Positions 17,271 to 26,845 of a DNA stretch of 64,000 nt are shown here, in pieces. Origin of the DNA: Salipiger pallidus (lineage in GTDB: Bacteria; Pseudomonadota; Alphaproteobacteria; Rhodobacterales; Rhodobacteraceae); contig NZ_BMJV01000011.1 in NCBI RefSeq assembly GCF_014643635.1, positions 62,001 through 126,000 on the forward strand. Reading direction: 5' to 3'. Every line of letters begins with the position of its first letter. Position 1 is the first letter of the stretch. Position numbers and translations under genes: made by a program. Under the pieces are notes generated by a model. It saw only the letters and a program-made list of their open reading frames with translations, was not told the DNA's origin and searched no databases.

Positions 17271-17992
17271 GCGAGCACATCCTGAGCACCTGCGGTCTGA
17301 CCATGCGCTTCGGCGGGGTCACGGCGGTGGACAACGTGGACTTCAACCTGCGCGACGGTGAACTGCGATGCCTGCTGGGGCCGAACGGGGCAGGCAAGTC
17401 CACCTTCTTCAAGTGCCTCACCGGCCAGCTGACCCCGACCGAGGGCAAGGTGACCTTCTCGGGGCAGGACATCACCGGCGCCCTCACCCACGACATCGTC
17501 AAGAAGGGCGTCGGCATCAAGACGCAGGTGCCCAACGTCTTCGACGGCATCACCGCCTACGAGAACGTGCGTCTCTCGGCCCGCCGCAAGCACCTGAAGC
17601 CCATGGCGAAAGAGCTGACGATGAAGACGCTTGAGCGGTGCGGCATCACCCATCTTGCCAAGCGCGAGGTCGGTCTGCTGTCCCACGGTCAGCGTCAGCT
17701 GGTCGAGCTGGCCATGGTGCTGGCGGGCGAGCCTAAGCTGATCCTTCTGGATGAACCCGCCGCCGGGATGACCGGCGATGAGCGCGACCGCCTGGCGCAG
17801 CTTGTACTGGAATCGGCGCGCTCGGCGGCGGTGGTGGTGGTCGAGCATGACATGGCCTTCATTCGACAGATCGCCAAGTTCGTCACCGTCTTCAACCGAG
17901 GCGCTATCTTCCGCGAGGCGATGATCGACGACATCATGCAGGACCGCGAAGTCCAGGAAATCTATCTGGGGAAACAGGCCAATGCTGCTTGA
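17267..17992 (+). CDS. Amide/urea ABC transporter ATPase, LivG/UrtD type
   Basis: The ATG overlaps the upstream stop. The 241-residue ABC protein has Walker A GPNGAGKST, signature LSHGQRQLVELAMVL, Walker B LILLDEPAAGM and H-loop VVVEHDM. The signature begins LSHG instead of LSGG, as is usual in LivG/UrtD proteins. The start of the partner ATPase lies inside its 3' end (11-bp overlap), so synthesis is coupled. Confidence 0.87.
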   Translation: MSEHILSTCGLTMRFGGVTAVDNVDFNLRDGELRCLLGPNGAGKSTFFKCLTGQLTPTEGKVTFSGQDITGALTHDIVKKGVGIKTQVPNVFDGITAYENVRLSARRKHLKPMAKELTMKTLERCGITHLAKREVGLLSHGQRQLVELAMVLAGEPKLILLDEPAAGMTGDERDRLAQLVLESARSAAVVVVEHDMAFIRQIAKFVTVFNRGAIFREAMIDDIMQDREVQEIYLGKQANAA

Positions 17993-18689
17993 CGTAAAGG
18001 GACTTTCGGCCGCCTACGGGCTCGTTCCGGCGCTGCACCGCGTCGATTTCCACGCCATGCCGGGGGAGGTCGTGGGCATCCTTGGCCACAACGGCATGGG
18101 CAAGACCACGCTGATGCGGTCCATCATGGGCTACGTGAAGGTGACGGGGGGCGAGATCAGTTTCGACGGCCAGTCGATCCTCGGCACCGCCGTCAATGCG
18201 CGGGCCAGGATGGGCATCGGGCTGGTGCCGCAGGGCCGGCAGATCTTTCCGAACCTGTCGGTGAAGGAAAACCTCGAAGTCGCCATCCCCGGCGGCAAGG
18301 CGGAGGTCGCGCGCACCGTCGACGAGATGCTGGACCTCTTCCCGCGCCTCAAGCGGCTGCTCGACCGTCGCGGCGGGGCGCTCTCGGGCGGGGAACAGCA
18401 GCTTCTGGCGCTGGCCCGCTGCCTTGCGCGGCATCCGCGCCTGATGCTGCTCGACGAGCCGACCGAGGGCATCCAGCCGTCGATCATCGACGAGATCTCG
18501 GACACGCTGGCCGCCCTGACCAAGAAGATCGACATCACCATCGTGCTGGTCGAACAGAACCTCGACTTCATCACCGGGCTGTCGGACCGGGTCTACGCGA
18601 TCTCGAACGGCGTGCTCGACCGCGAGATTCCCAAGGCCGAACTCACCGACGCCGGCGCGGTCAGCGCCTTCATGGGCTTCACCGCCTGA
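17982..18689 (+). CDS. Amide/urea ABC transporter ATPase, LivF/UrtE type
   Basis: This 235-residue protein has Walker A GHNGMGKTT, the family mark IGLVPQGRQIFPNLSVKENL, signature LSGGEQQLLALARCL, Walker B LMLLDEPTEGIQP and H-loop VLVEQNL. It completes the importer and is followed within 5 bp by a strong terminator, which separates the transporter transcript from the amidase. Confidence 0.88.
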   Translation: MLLDVKGLSAAYGLVPALHRVDFHAMPGEVVGILGHNGMGKTTLMRSIMGYVKVTGGEISFDGQSILGTAVNARARMGIGLVPQGRQIFPNLSVKENLEVAIPGGKAEVARTVDEMLDLFPRLKRLLDRRGGALSGGEQQLLALARCLARHPRLMLLDEPTEGIQPSIIDEISDTLAALTKKIDITIVLVEQNLDFITGLSDRVYAISNGVLDREIPKAELTDAGAVSAFMGFTA

Positions 18690-18693
18690 CCCC

Positions 18694-18718
18694 GGGGGCG
18701 CGGGAGGCGCCCCCTTTT
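18694..18718 (+). terminator. Rho-independent terminator after the transporter operon
   Basis: The stem GGGGGCGC (18694-18701) / GCGCCCCC (18707-18714) has a 5-base loop and is followed by TTTT. It may be partial, since the amidase start is only 29 bp downstream. Confidence 0.75.
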
Positions 18719-18746
18719 GACAACATCGCGAACAAGGACCCAACGG

Positions 18747-20261
18747 ATGTCAGTGAAACTTCCGAACGAAGAGCAATTGGCCGATGTGGCCGACCGGCTT
18801 GGCTTCAACCTCAGCCCCGAGGACGTGAAATCTTTCCAGGGCCTGATGCAGGGCTATGTCGACGCCTACAACATCGTCGACGAGATGATCGACCCTCTGC
18901 CCGAGATCACCTATCCGCGCACCCCCGGCGTCCGCCCGCCGGAGGCCGAGAACGAGCTGAACGCGTGGTACGTGAAATCCACCGTGACCGGCGCGCCCGA
19001 GGGCAAGCTCAAGGGCAAGACCGTGGTGCTGAAGGACAACGTCATGCTCGGCGGCGTGCCGATGATGAACGGCTCCTCGACGCTCGAAGGCTACATCCCC
19101 AACGTGGACGCGACCATCGTGACGCGAATGCTGGACGCGGGCGCGACCATCGTCGGCAAGGCGCATTGCGAATGCTTCTGCATGTCCTGCGGCTCGCACA
19201 CCTCGGCGCTGGGGCCGGTGTGCAACCCGCATGACAAGGGCCGCTCGGCGGGCGGCTCGTCATCCGGCTCGGCGGCGCTGGTCGCCAAGGGCGAGGTCGA
19301 CATGGCCATCGGCGGCGACCAGGGCGGCTCGATCCGCATGCCCTCGGCCTTCTGCGGCACCGTCGGCATGAAACCGACCCATGGCCTCGTGCCCTACACC
19401 GGCATCGTGCCCATCGAGATCACCGTGGACCACGCCGGCCCCATTACCTCGACCGTGGCGGACAACGCGCTGCTGCTCGAGGTTCTCGCTGGCTCCGACG
19501 GATACGACAGCCGCCAGATCGACATCTCGGTGTCGGACTACACCGAGGGTCTGGACAAGCCCGTGAAGGGCATGAAGGTCGCGCTGCTCAAGGAAGGCTT
19601 CGGCCATCCGCATTCCGAGGCGGCCTCGGACGACAAAGTGCGCGAAGCGGCCAAGAAGCTCGAAGCGCTCGGCGTCGAGGTCGAGGAAGTCTCGATCCCT
19701 TTGCACCTGCTCGGACCGGCGATCTGGACCCCGATCGGCCTTCAGGGCCTGACCCAGACCATGATGCTGGGCGACGGCTACGGCACCTCGCGGCCCGACC
19801 TTTACGTCACCAGCTTCATGGACTTCCACCGCGGCTGGCGCGAGCGCGCCGACGAGCTGTCCGAGACGCTGAAGGTGGGCATGCTCTTCGCGCAATATGT
19901 TGATGACCAGCATGGCAAGCGCTACTACGGCAAGGCGCATAACATCGTTAAGACCCTGCGCGCCGCCTATGACGCCGTGCTGGCCGACTATGACGCGATC
20001 CTGATGCCGACCGTGCCGATGGTGGCGACGCCGCTTCCCGGCAAGGATGCAAGCCGCGAAGAGATCGTCCAGCGCGGTTTCGAAATCCTGCACAACACCG
20101 CGCCCTTCGACATCACCCATCACCCGGCGCTGTCCGTGCCCTGTGGCAAGGTCGATGGCCTGCCCGTGGGCATGATGCTGGTCGGCAAGATGTGGGACGA
20201 GCAGACGCTCTACACCCTTGGTGATGCGTTCGAGAAATCCGGCGACTGGACGAGCTGGTAA
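18747..20261 (+). CDS. Amidase-signature amidase, AmdA-like
   Basis: The ATG at 18747 gives 504 residues. The Ser-cisSer-Lys triad motifs are clear: VVLKDNVMLGGVPMMNGS (Lys), SAGGSSSGSAALVAKG (cis-Ser) and AIGGDQGGSIRMPSAF (nucleophile Ser). GHPHSEAASDD, FDITHHPALSVPCG and the approximately 90-residue helical N-terminal extension match my recollection of the AmdA amidases found with nitrile hydratases in Rhodococcus, which turn amides into acid plus ammonia. No nitrile hydratase genes are present here. It lies between the amide/urea importer and the urease genes, consistent with an imported aliphatic or aromatic amide as substrate. Confidence 0.87.
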   Translation: MSVKLPNEEQLADVADRLGFNLSPEDVKSFQGLMQGYVDAYNIVDEMIDPLPEITYPRTPGVRPPEAENELNAWYVKSTVTGAPEGKLKGKTVVLKDNVMLGGVPMMNGSSTLEGYIPNVDATIVTRMLDAGATIVGKAHCECFCMSCGSHTSALGPVCNPHDKGRSAGGSSSGSAALVAKGEVDMAIGGDQGGSIRMPSAFCGTVGMKPTHGLVPYTGIVPIEITVDHAGPITSTVADNALLLEVLAGSDGYDSRQIDISVSDYTEGLDKPVKGMKVALLKEGFGHPHSEAASDDKVREAAKKLEALGVEVEEVSIPLHLLGPAIWTPIGLQGLTQTMMLGDGYGTSRPDLYVTSFMDFHRGWRERADELSETLKVGMLFAQYVDDQHGKRYYGKAHNIVKTLRAAYDAVLADYDAILMPTVPMVATPLPGKDASREEIVQRGFEILHNTAPFDITHHPALSVPCGKVDGLPVGMMLVGKMWDEQTLYTLGDAFEKSGDWTSW

Positions 20262-20279
20262 GCCCTCTTCCCGAGGACT

Positions 20280-20312
20280 GCGTCCGCCTCCCTGCGGGGC
20301 GGGCGCCTTTTT
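20280..20312 (+). terminator. Rho-independent terminator after the amidase
   Basis: The stem GCGTCCGCCTC (20280-20290) / GGGGCGGGCGC (20296-20306), with two G-U pairs, is followed by CTTTTT. It separates the amidase transcript from ureE, which begins 32 bp later. Confidence 0.75.
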
Positions 20313-20343
20313 CTTCCGCCAGACCTTCCGGAGACACAGACCG

Positions 20344-20811
20344 ATGAAAGATGTAGACGGGCCGATGATGCTCGAGACGGTGCTGGGGCTTGCCTCGGAC
20401 CGTGAATGGCATGACCGGCTGCACGCGCTTGAACACGAGGGGGGGCTGGAGACGATCGCCATCCCCGAAGCCGACGCCGCCCGCAAACGCATGCGGGTCA
20501 CCACGGACCGGGGCCGTGACTGCGCCATCGCCCTGCCGCGCGAACAGACGCTGACGGATGGCGCGGTGCTGTTCCATGACGGCAGGCTTGCGATCGTGGT
20601 GCGCATCGACGGCGCGGCGCGGATGCGGCTGAAGCCTGCCTCGGTGGACGACGCACTGCGGCTTGGCCATTGGTGCGGCAACCTGCACTGGAAAGTGGTG
20701 TTCGGGGATGGCGTCATGGACGTGGTGCTCGACGGCCCGCGCGAACGCTACGAGGCGCGGCTGGTCGACCTGCACGAGCTGGCCTCCTTCGAGATCCTGG
20801 GCGCGAAATGA
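20344..20811 (+). CDS. ureE: Urease accessory protein UreE (nickel metallochaperone)
   Basis: The 155-residue product starts at ATG 20344. The N-terminal peptide-binding domain holds KRMRVTTDRGRDCAIALPR and the C-terminal metal domain holds LGHWCGNLHWKV, where the usual LGNRHL appears in altered form. There is no His-rich tail, so it probably binds few nickel ions. It is the first urease gene and overlaps ureF by ATGA. Confidence 0.85.
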   Translation: MKDVDGPMMLETVLGLASDREWHDRLHALEHEGGLETIAIPEADAARKRMRVTTDRGRDCAIALPREQTLTDGAVLFHDGRLAIVVRIDGAARMRLKPASVDDALRLGHWCGNLHWKVVFGDGVMDVVLDGPRERYEARLVDLHELASFEILGAK

Positions 20812-21458
20812 GCCTCTCGACCATCCGGGCCATGCAGCTTGCGGACAGCGGCTTCCCCTCAGGGGTTTTTGCCTATTCCTGGGGGCTGGAGACGGCGCTC
20901 GCCGATGGGCAGGTCTGCAAGCGGACCCTGACGGACTGGGTGGCGGCAGAGCTGCGCACCCGCTGGCTGCGTTTTGACCGGGTGGCGCTGGCCGGGGGCT
21001 TCCGGCTGGCGGGTGAGGCGCTCACCGATTGGTTCCACACCGTCGATACCCTGATGCCGGTCGAGCGCAACCGCCGAGAAAGCGCCGAGGCGGGGGATGC
21101 GCTCTTTGCCTCTGCCCGCGCGCTGCGCATCTCGATGGACCCTGGCGCCGAGGCGGCGCAGGCCAGCGGCACCGGTCATTTCAGCGTGGCGCATGGCGTC
21201 TTTCTGCGCGCCTGCGGTCTCACCCTGACCGAGGCGCTGGAAACCTCCGCGCTCAGCATGGCGCGCGGCGCGTTCTCGGCCGCCGTGAGGCTCGGTGTCT
21301 CGGGCGCGATCACCACCCAGCGTGACCTGCTGGCGCTGGCGCCGCTGCTGTCCGAGCTGGCGGTCGCGCCCGCCCCGGACGATCTACCCTCGGGCTTCAT
21401 GCCGCTGTCGGACGTGGCGCTGATGCGCCCGCACGAGGGCCGACTTTTCATCAACTAG
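20808..21458 (+). CDS. ureF: Urease accessory protein UreF
   Basis: The ATG overlaps the ureE stop; 216 residues. The family marks are AMQLADSGFPSGVFAYSWGLETA at the N-terminus (broken here by position, not by change), TGHFSVAHGVFL and ARGAFSAAVRLGVSGA. UreF bridges UreD and UreG in the apo-urease activation complex and gates GTP hydrolysis. Its stop lies 6 bp before the fused structural gene. Confidence 0.88.
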   Translation: MSLSTIRAMQLADSGFPSGVFAYSWGLETALADGQVCKRTLTDWVAAELRTRWLRFDRVALAGGFRLAGEALTDWFHTVDTLMPVERNRRESAEAGDALFASARALRISMDPGAEAAQASGTGHFSVAHGVFLRACGLTLTEALETSALSMARGAFSAAVRLGVSGAITTQRDLLALAPLLSELAVAPAPDDLPSGFMPLSDVALMRPHEGRLFIN

Positions 21459-21464
21459 GAGGCG

Positions 21465-22142
21465 ATGATGCACCTGACCCCCACCGAAATGGAGCGGCTG
21501 ACCATCTTCACCGCTGCCGAGCTTGCCCGCCGCTACGTGGCGCAGGGCATCCGCCTTGCCCACTCCGAGGCGGTGGCGCTGCTGGCAGACGAGTTGCTGA
21601 CCTTTGCCCGCCATGGGCACACCCATTCCCAGATCGTGTCGCACGCCTCGACGCTGCTCACCCATGAGCAGGTCGAGCCGGGGGTCGCGCACCTGCTCAA
21701 GACCTTCTCGGTCGAGGTGTCCATGGCCGAGGGCACCAAGCTCATCACCGTCTTCGACCCCATCGCCCCCGGGCCCGGCGATCCGATCCCCGGCGAGGTC
21801 ATCCCCGCCAAGGGTGAGATCGAGATCAACGCGGGCCGCGCGCCGGTCACGATCACCGTGCTCAACACCGGCGATCGCACCATCCAGGTCCGCTCGCATG
21901 CGCATTTCTTCGAGGTGAACCCGGCGCTGCAATTCGACCGGGCGCAGGCGTTCGGCATGCGGCTCGACCGGCCCTCCGGCGGTGGCGAGCGCTTTGATCC
22001 GGGCATCGAGAAAGAGGTGGTGTTGGTTCCCTACGGCGGCAAGCGCGTCGTCCACGGCTTTGCCGGGCTGACCGAAGGGCCGGTCGAGGGCGGTCTGGAT
22101 GCCGCGATGCAAACTGCCAGCGAGAAGGGCTATACCAAATGA
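21465..22142 (+). CDS. ureAB: Fused urease gamma-beta subunit (UreA-UreB fusion)
   Basis: The 225-residue product joins the gamma module (residues 1-100: [45 protein letters not shown]) to the beta module (from about 105: [44 protein letters not shown]). The same fusion occurs in Helicobacter UreA. AGGAGG precedes it. The stop overlaps the ureC start, so the subunits are made in step. Confidence 0.92.
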   Translation: MMHLTPTEMERLTIFTAAELARRYVAQGIRLAHSEAVALLADELLTFARHGHTHSQIVSHASTLLTHEQVEPGVAHLLKTFSVEVSMAEGTKLITVFDPIAPGPGDPIPGEVIPAKGEIEINAGRAPVTITVLNTGDRTIQVRSHAHFFEVNPALQFDRAQAFGMRLDRPSGGGERFDPGIEKEVVLVPYGGKRVVHGFAGLTEGPVEGGLDAAMQTASEKGYTK

Positions 22143-23842
22143 AGCTGACACGCGACGTCTATGCCCGTCTCTATGGGCCGACCACCGGCGACATGGTGCG
22201 CCTTGGCGATACCTCCCTCATCGCCGAGATCGAGAAGGATCACACCCATTACGGCGATGAGCTGACCGCCGGTGCCGGCAAGATTATGCGCGACGGCGAG
22301 GGGTTCAGCACCACCGGCACGGCAGCCAACGGCGCGCTCGACATGGTGATTATGAACGCCGTCATCATTGACGCGGAACTCGGCATCGTGAAGGGCGACA
22401 TCGGCATCCGGGACGGGCGCATCGTCGGGGTCGGCAAGGCAGGCAACCCCGACATCATGGAGGGTGTCACCCCCGGCATGACCACCGGACCCAACACCAC
22501 CACCGTGCACGGGGACAACCATTTCGTCACCGCCGGGGCCATCGAGGCGCATGCGCATTTTCTGTCCCCCCAGCAATGTCACCACGCGCTGGCGGGCGGC
22601 TGCACCACTATGATCGGCATGTCTCCGGGGCCGAACTTCGACGTCTCCTGCTCGGGGCCGAACGTGCTGGGCAAGCTGATCCAGGCGGCGGATGAATACC
22701 CGATCAACTTCGGCTTCCTCGGGCGCGGAAACTCCAACTCCGAGGCCGTGGCCGAAAGCGTCAGCGGCGGCGCGCTCGGCGTGAAGATCCACGAGGATTT
22801 TGGCGCGTCACCGGCGGTGCTCGACGGCACGCTGACCGCTGCCGATGACGCGGATTTCTCGGTGCACCTGCATACTGACACGATCAACGAATTCGGCTTC
22901 TACGAGACCACGATGGACGCCATCGCTGGCCGCAGCATCCACATGTACCACACCGAAGGGGCAGGGGGCGGCCACGCGCCGGACATCCTCGTGGTAAATG
23001 GCTATCCCAACGTGCTGCCATCCTCGACCAACCCCACCAACCCCTACACGTTGCCCGCCCTCGAAGAGGGGGTGCCGATGACCATGCTCGCCCACATGAT
23101 GAGCTTCGATTTGCTTGAAGACGTCGCCTTCGCCGAGGCGCGCATCCGGCCCCAGTCCATGGCCGCCGAGGACCTGCTGCACGACAGCGGCGCGATCTCG
23201 ATCTTCGCCACGGACACACAAGGCATGGGGCGGCTGGCCGAGAACCTTGCCAAGTGCTGGCAGCTGGCCTCAGTCATGAAGGACCGGGTGGGCCGTCTGC
23301 CAGAGGAAACGACCGAGAGCGCCGACAACGAACGCATCCTGCGCTACATCGCGAAATACACCACCAACCCGGCAATCGCGGCGGGCATCGACCACGAGGT
23401 CGGCTCCATCGCGCCCGGCAAGATGGCTGATATCGTGCTCTGGCCCTTTGCCTTCTTCGGGGCCAAGCCGTCGACAGTGATCAAGTCCGGCACCATCGTC
23501 TGGGCCACCATGGGCGACGGCAACGGCAGCTTCTCCGGCTCCGAGCCGATGATCCACCGGCCAATGTGGGGCTCTCTCGGCACTGCCAAGCACAAGCTGG
23601 GCGTCACCTTCGTTTCGAAGCTGGCCATCGAGGCGGGGACCGAGGCGAAGCTGGGCGTCCAGAAGCCCTTCGTCCAGATCAAGAACGTGCGCAAGCTGGG
23701 CAAGGCCGACATGGTTCGCAACACCGCCCTGCCGAAGATCACCGTCGATCCGCAGACCTTCGAGGTCGAAGCCGACGGCGTGCCGCTGACTGCGGAGCCC
23801 GCAACAGACGTTCCCCTTGCAAGAAGGTACTTCCTGAGATGA
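22139..23842 (+). CDS. ureC: Urease alpha subunit, catalytic, divergent flap
   Basis: This 567-residue protein is the usual length. Nickel and catalytic residues are kept: H138 and H140 (EAHAHF), the carbamylated Lys K216 and H218 (VKIHEDFG), H245 (HLHTDT), H271 ([13 protein letters not shown]) and D359 (ATDTQ). The mobile flap differs: the common VCHHL is LAHMM, so the reactive Cys is Ala318 and the second His is Met320, while the catalytic His (H319) is kept. The stretch after the first His pair (residues 145-175) also differs, reading [17 protein letters not shown] in place of GGGTGPA...CTPG. It probably hydrolyses urea, but altered kinetics or a related substrate cannot be excluded. Confidence 0.88.
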   Translation: MKLTRDVYARLYGPTTGDMVRLGDTSLIAEIEKDHTHYGDELTAGAGKIMRDGEGFSTTGTAANGALDMVIMNAVIIDAELGIVKGDIGIRDGRIVGVGKAGNPDIMEGVTPGMTTGPNTTTVHGDNHFVTAGAIEAHAHFLSPQQCHHALAGGCTTMIGMSPGPNFDVSCSGPNVLGKLIQAADEYPINFGFLGRGNSNSEAVAESVSGGALGVKIHEDFGASPAVLDGTLTAADDADFSVHLHTDTINEFGFYETTMDAIAGRSIHMYHTEGAGGGHAPDILVVNGYPNVLPSSTNPTNPYTLPALEEGVPMTMLAHMMSFDLLEDVAFAEARIRPQSMAAEDLLHDSGAISIFATDTQGMGRLAENLAKCWQLASVMKDRVGRLPEETTESADNERILRYIAKYTTNPAIAAGIDHEVGSIAPGKMADIVLWPFAFFGAKPSTVIKSGTIVWATMGDGNGSFSGSEPMIHRPMWGSLGTAKHKLGVTFVSKLAIEAGTEAKLGVQKPFVQIKNVRKLGKADMVRNTALPKITVDPQTFEVEADGVPLTAEPATDVPLARRYFLR

Positions 23843-24444
23843 CAGCCGCCCGTGTCGGTATCGGGGGCCCCGTGGGCTCCGGCAAGACTGCCCTGATCGA
23901 AGCCATGCTCGGCGTGCTCGCCGAGACCGGTATCGAAACCGCCGTGATCACCAACGACCTCGTCACTGACGAGGACGCAGAGCGGCTGCGCAAGGGTGGC
24001 AAGCTGGCCCCCGATCGGGTCCGCGCAGTGCAGGCTGGAGCCTGCCCGCATACGGTGATCCGCGAGGACCCGACGCTCAACATGGCCGCCGCCGACCGGC
24101 TCGAGGCCGACTACCCCGGTCTCGATCTGATCTTGCTGGAGAGCGGGGGCGACAACCTCGCCTCGACCTTCTCGCCGAATCTCGTGGATTACTGGATATT
24201 CGTGATCGACGTGGCGGGGGGCGACGACATTCCCCGCAAGAAGGGGCCGGGGATCCTGCAGGCGAACCTGCTGGTGATCAACAAGGCCGATCTCGCGCCG
24301 CATGTGGGGGTCGATTTCCCCAGGATGCTGGCCGAGGCCACGGAGGTGCGCGGTGGCAGCGCCGTTTTGCCCACCGTCTGCCGCAAGGGCGAGGGGGTTG
24401 TCGAAGTGGTCGAGCACCTGCGCCGCGAAGTGCTGTTCAAGTGA
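23839..24444 (+). CDS. ureG: Urease accessory GTPase UreG
   Basis: The ATG overlaps the ureC stop; 201 residues. It has the P-loop [14 protein letters not shown], the nickel-binding motif [14 protein letters not shown] (Cys-Pro-His), the switch region [13 protein letters not shown] and guanine specificity [10 protein letters not shown]. UreG delivers nickel through the UreDF complex. All expected motifs are intact. Confidence 0.92.
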   Translation: MTAARVGIGGPVGSGKTALIEAMLGVLAETGIETAVITNDLVTDEDAERLRKGGKLAPDRVRAVQAGACPHTVIREDPTLNMAAADRLEADYPGLDLILLESGGDNLASTFSPNLVDYWIFVIDVAGGDDIPRKKGPGILQANLLVINKADLAPHVGVDFPRMLAEATEVRGGSAVLPTVCRKGEGVVEVVEHLRREVLFK

Positions 24445-25214
24445 AGGATCTCACGCCAGAGCATCCGCAGGTCTTCCTGACCTGCGGGATCGGCCCCGAT
24501 GGCGGTACGGCGATCCTGGGCCGCCTCGTGCAATGGCCGTGGTCTCTGCCGCGTGGTTACCGGCGTGACGGGCTGTATGGCCCGCTGACCATCCTGCCGC
24601 AATGCGCCGGGGCGGCCCTGCTGCCCGGGGACCATTGGCGCCACGCGGTGACGGTGGAGCAGGGGGCCAGCGTCGACATGATCGGCGCGGGCGCACTGAT
24701 GATCCACGCCGATGCCCGGCGGGGCAGGGCGTGCCGGTCGGACTGGACCTTCCAGGCGGACGAAGGGGCGACCGTCCGGCACCTGGCCGATCCCAACGTG
24801 CTCATGACCGGGGCGAAGATGCACCAGCGCATTTCGGTGGCGCTGGCCCCCGGCGCCAAGGCGGTGCTCTTCGATGGGTTCTGCCGCCGCGCGCCGGAAG
24901 CCGAGGCAAAAGGCGGTTACTGGGACTCGGATTTGCTGATCGAGGACACTGCAGGCAGGACGATCCTGCGTGAGCGACAGCATGTCACCGAAGAAGACCT
25001 GATCCGTCTCGGCGCCCTTCGCGCTGGCATTACCGCCTTTGGCACCGTCACCTTCGTCGGCAGCACGCCTTTCGAAGATGGCCCGCTCGACCTGCCTGAC
25101 TGCTACGCCGCCGCCGGGGCGGCGCGAGGCAAGGCGGGGCAGGTGATCCGCATCGCGGCAAGGACCGGAGGCGCGCTTGACCGCGCCTTCCGGCAGATCG
25201 GTTCCCTTATTTGA
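24441..25214 (+). CDS. ureD: Urease accessory protein UreD/UreH
   Basis: The start is a GTG overlapping the ureG stop (GTGA). The 257 residues include the family marks [49 protein letters not shown] and RERQHVTEE. It is shorter and more divergent than common UreD, in keeping with the divergent alpha subunit. The final 8 bp overlap the end of the convergent amidase gene. Confidence 0.83.
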   Translation: MKDLTPEHPQVFLTCGIGPDGGTAILGRLVQWPWSLPRGYRRDGLYGPLTILPQCAGAALLPGDHWRHAVTVEQGASVDMIGAGALMIHADARRGRACRSDWTFQADEGATVRHLADPNVLMTGAKMHQRISVALAPGAKAVLFDGFCRRAPEAEAKGGYWDSDLLIEDTAGRTILRERQHVTEEDLIRLGALRAGITAFGTVTFVGSTPFEDGPLDLPDCYAAAGAARGKAGQVIRIAARTGGALDRAFRQIGSLI

Positions 25215-26652
25215 ACGGTGACAGATCGGGGCGCTTCGTGTGCAGGTCGGTGACCCGCTGGAACGCCGCGCCGAGCTTGAACAGCTTGTCCTCGGTCAGG
25301 GCGTGCCCCATCAGCTGGAACCCGATCGGCCCGCCCCGGCTGTCGAAGCCGCCCGGCAGGGTGAGCGACGGCATACCGGTGAAATCCGCGGGCGCGGTGA
25401 ACTTGAGCATGTTGCCGAGGTTCTCGCCCTTGCCTGCCAAAGGTGCTGCATAGGTGTTGTCCAGCTCTGCCATCGGCGCATCGGTGATCGGGAACAGCAC
25501 CGCGTCCAGCCCGTGCATCGCCCGCGCCACCGCGCCGTTATACACCAGCCGCCACTGCATCGCCGCGCCGACCTCCTTGGCGCTGAGGCCAAGGCCGTAG
25601 TCCAGCAGTTCGGTCAGGTGCGGTGCGTAACCGTCGCGCTGCTCGGGGAAGCGGCCCTCGTGGGCGAGCGCAACCTCGATGGCGCAGAGTACTGTCCACT
25701 GGTCCACCGCATCCTCGGGCCAGGGGAAGGATACCGGCACGATCTCGGCGCCGAGGGACTCATAAACCGCGATGGCCTCTTCGATGACGGCAGCGGTCTC
25801 GGGGGCGGCGCTCTCGATCACGGCGGCGCGGTCGATGCCGATGCGCATGCCCCGGATTGGCCCGGCGCAGCCTGCAAGGTAATCTGGAACCGGCGCCATC
25901 AGGGCCGTGGGGTCGTTTGCGTCGGCCCCGGCAATGGCGGTCATGATCGCGGCGCAATCCTCGGCGGTGCGCGCCATCGGTCCCACGTGGTCGAGGCTGT
26001 CAGCCAGCGCGAACACGCCGTGACGGCTGACACGGCCCCAGGTGCCCTTCATCCCGGTGATCCCGTTCGCGCCGGAGGGAAAGCGGATCGACCCACCGGT
26101 GTCCGATCCGGTGGACCCCAAGGCCATGCCTGCCGCCACAGAGACGCCCGAGCCGGACGAGGACGAGCCCGGCCAGAGCTTCGCGTTCCATGGGTTCTTC
26201 GGCACCGCCATCCGGTCGTTGTGGCCGGAATAGGCGCCCTCGGTCATGCCAAGCTTGCCGATGGTGATGCAGCCGGCCTGTTCGAGGCGCTGGGTCACCG
26301 TGGCGTTGCGCCCGGTTTCGTTGTCCTTGAGCAGCGCGAGCCCTGCCGAGGTTGGCGCGAAGTCGGTTTCGCACAGGTCCTTCAGCGCAAAGGGAATGCC
26401 ATGCAGCACACCGCGGTCAAGCCCGGCAGCGCGTTCCCGCGTCGCAAACGCGGCCTTTTCGCGGGCGCGATCTGCGGTCACGGTGATGAAGGCGTTCAGT
26501 GCGCCGTCCACCTCGGCAACGCGGTCCAGCACGGCCTCGGTCACGTCCGTGGGCGTCGCTACGCCAGATGCGATCAAGGCGCTGGTCTCTGTCAGCGACA
26601 GGTCGGGGATGTCACGGGTGGACAGGCTGGGGGGCTTGGAATGGGCGTTCAT
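25207..26652 (-). CDS. Second amidase-signature amidase (AtzF/GatA-like fold)
   Basis: This 481-residue protein has the triad motifs FALKDLCETDFAPTSAG (Lys), WPGSSSSGSGVSVAAG (cis-Ser) and TGSDTGGSIRFPSGANG (Ser nucleophile). It has no C-terminal allophanate-hydrolase domain and is not near gatB/gatC, so it is a catabolic amidase. Its start region is divergent from the AmiC-like sensor (193-bp gap), and its end overlaps ureD by 8 bp on the opposite strand. The substrate is probably another amide or carbamoyl compound whose ammonia joins the same pool. Confidence 0.85.
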   Translation of the reverse strand: MNAHSKPPSLSTRDIPDLSLTETSALIASGVATPTDVTEAVLDRVAEVDGALNAFITVTADRAREKAAFATRERAAGLDRGVLHGIPFALKDLCETDFAPTSAGLALLKDNETGRNATVTQRLEQAGCITIGKLGMTEGAYSGHNDRMAVPKNPWNAKLWPGSSSSGSGVSVAAGMALGSTGSDTGGSIRFPSGANGITGMKGTWGRVSRHGVFALADSLDHVGPMARTAEDCAAIMTAIAGADANDPTALMAPVPDYLAGCAGPIRGMRIGIDRAAVIESAAPETAAVIEEAIAVYESLGAEIVPVSFPWPEDAVDQWTVLCAIEVALAHEGRFPEQRDGYAPHLTELLDYGLGLSAKEVGAAMQWRLVYNGAVARAMHGLDAVLFPITDAPMAELDNTYAAPLAGKGENLGNMLKFTAPADFTGMPSLTLPGGFDSRGGPIGFQLMGHALTEDKLFKLGAAFQRVTDLHTKRPDLSPFK

Positions 26653-26845
26653 GGAGATCTCCGGCAGTGTACTTGAAAAATAAAATACCTAAAAATAAAC
26701 AAATGACAGACGAGATGCGGCTTCGGCGCCGACTTGTCAGTTTGCCCGCCGCGAGCGCACATCAAACAGGCATCTTGCGGCATTGCCCCCTCAGCGACTT
26801 CCACAGGATTTGTGCGAAGGTCCAACGTTCCGTAACGATTCACAC

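Noticed and set aside
18747-20261. Naming the amidase as part of a nitrile hydratase system
   Set aside because: No nitrile hydratase alpha or beta subunit (CxxCSC motif) is present in the window; only the amidase resembles those systems.
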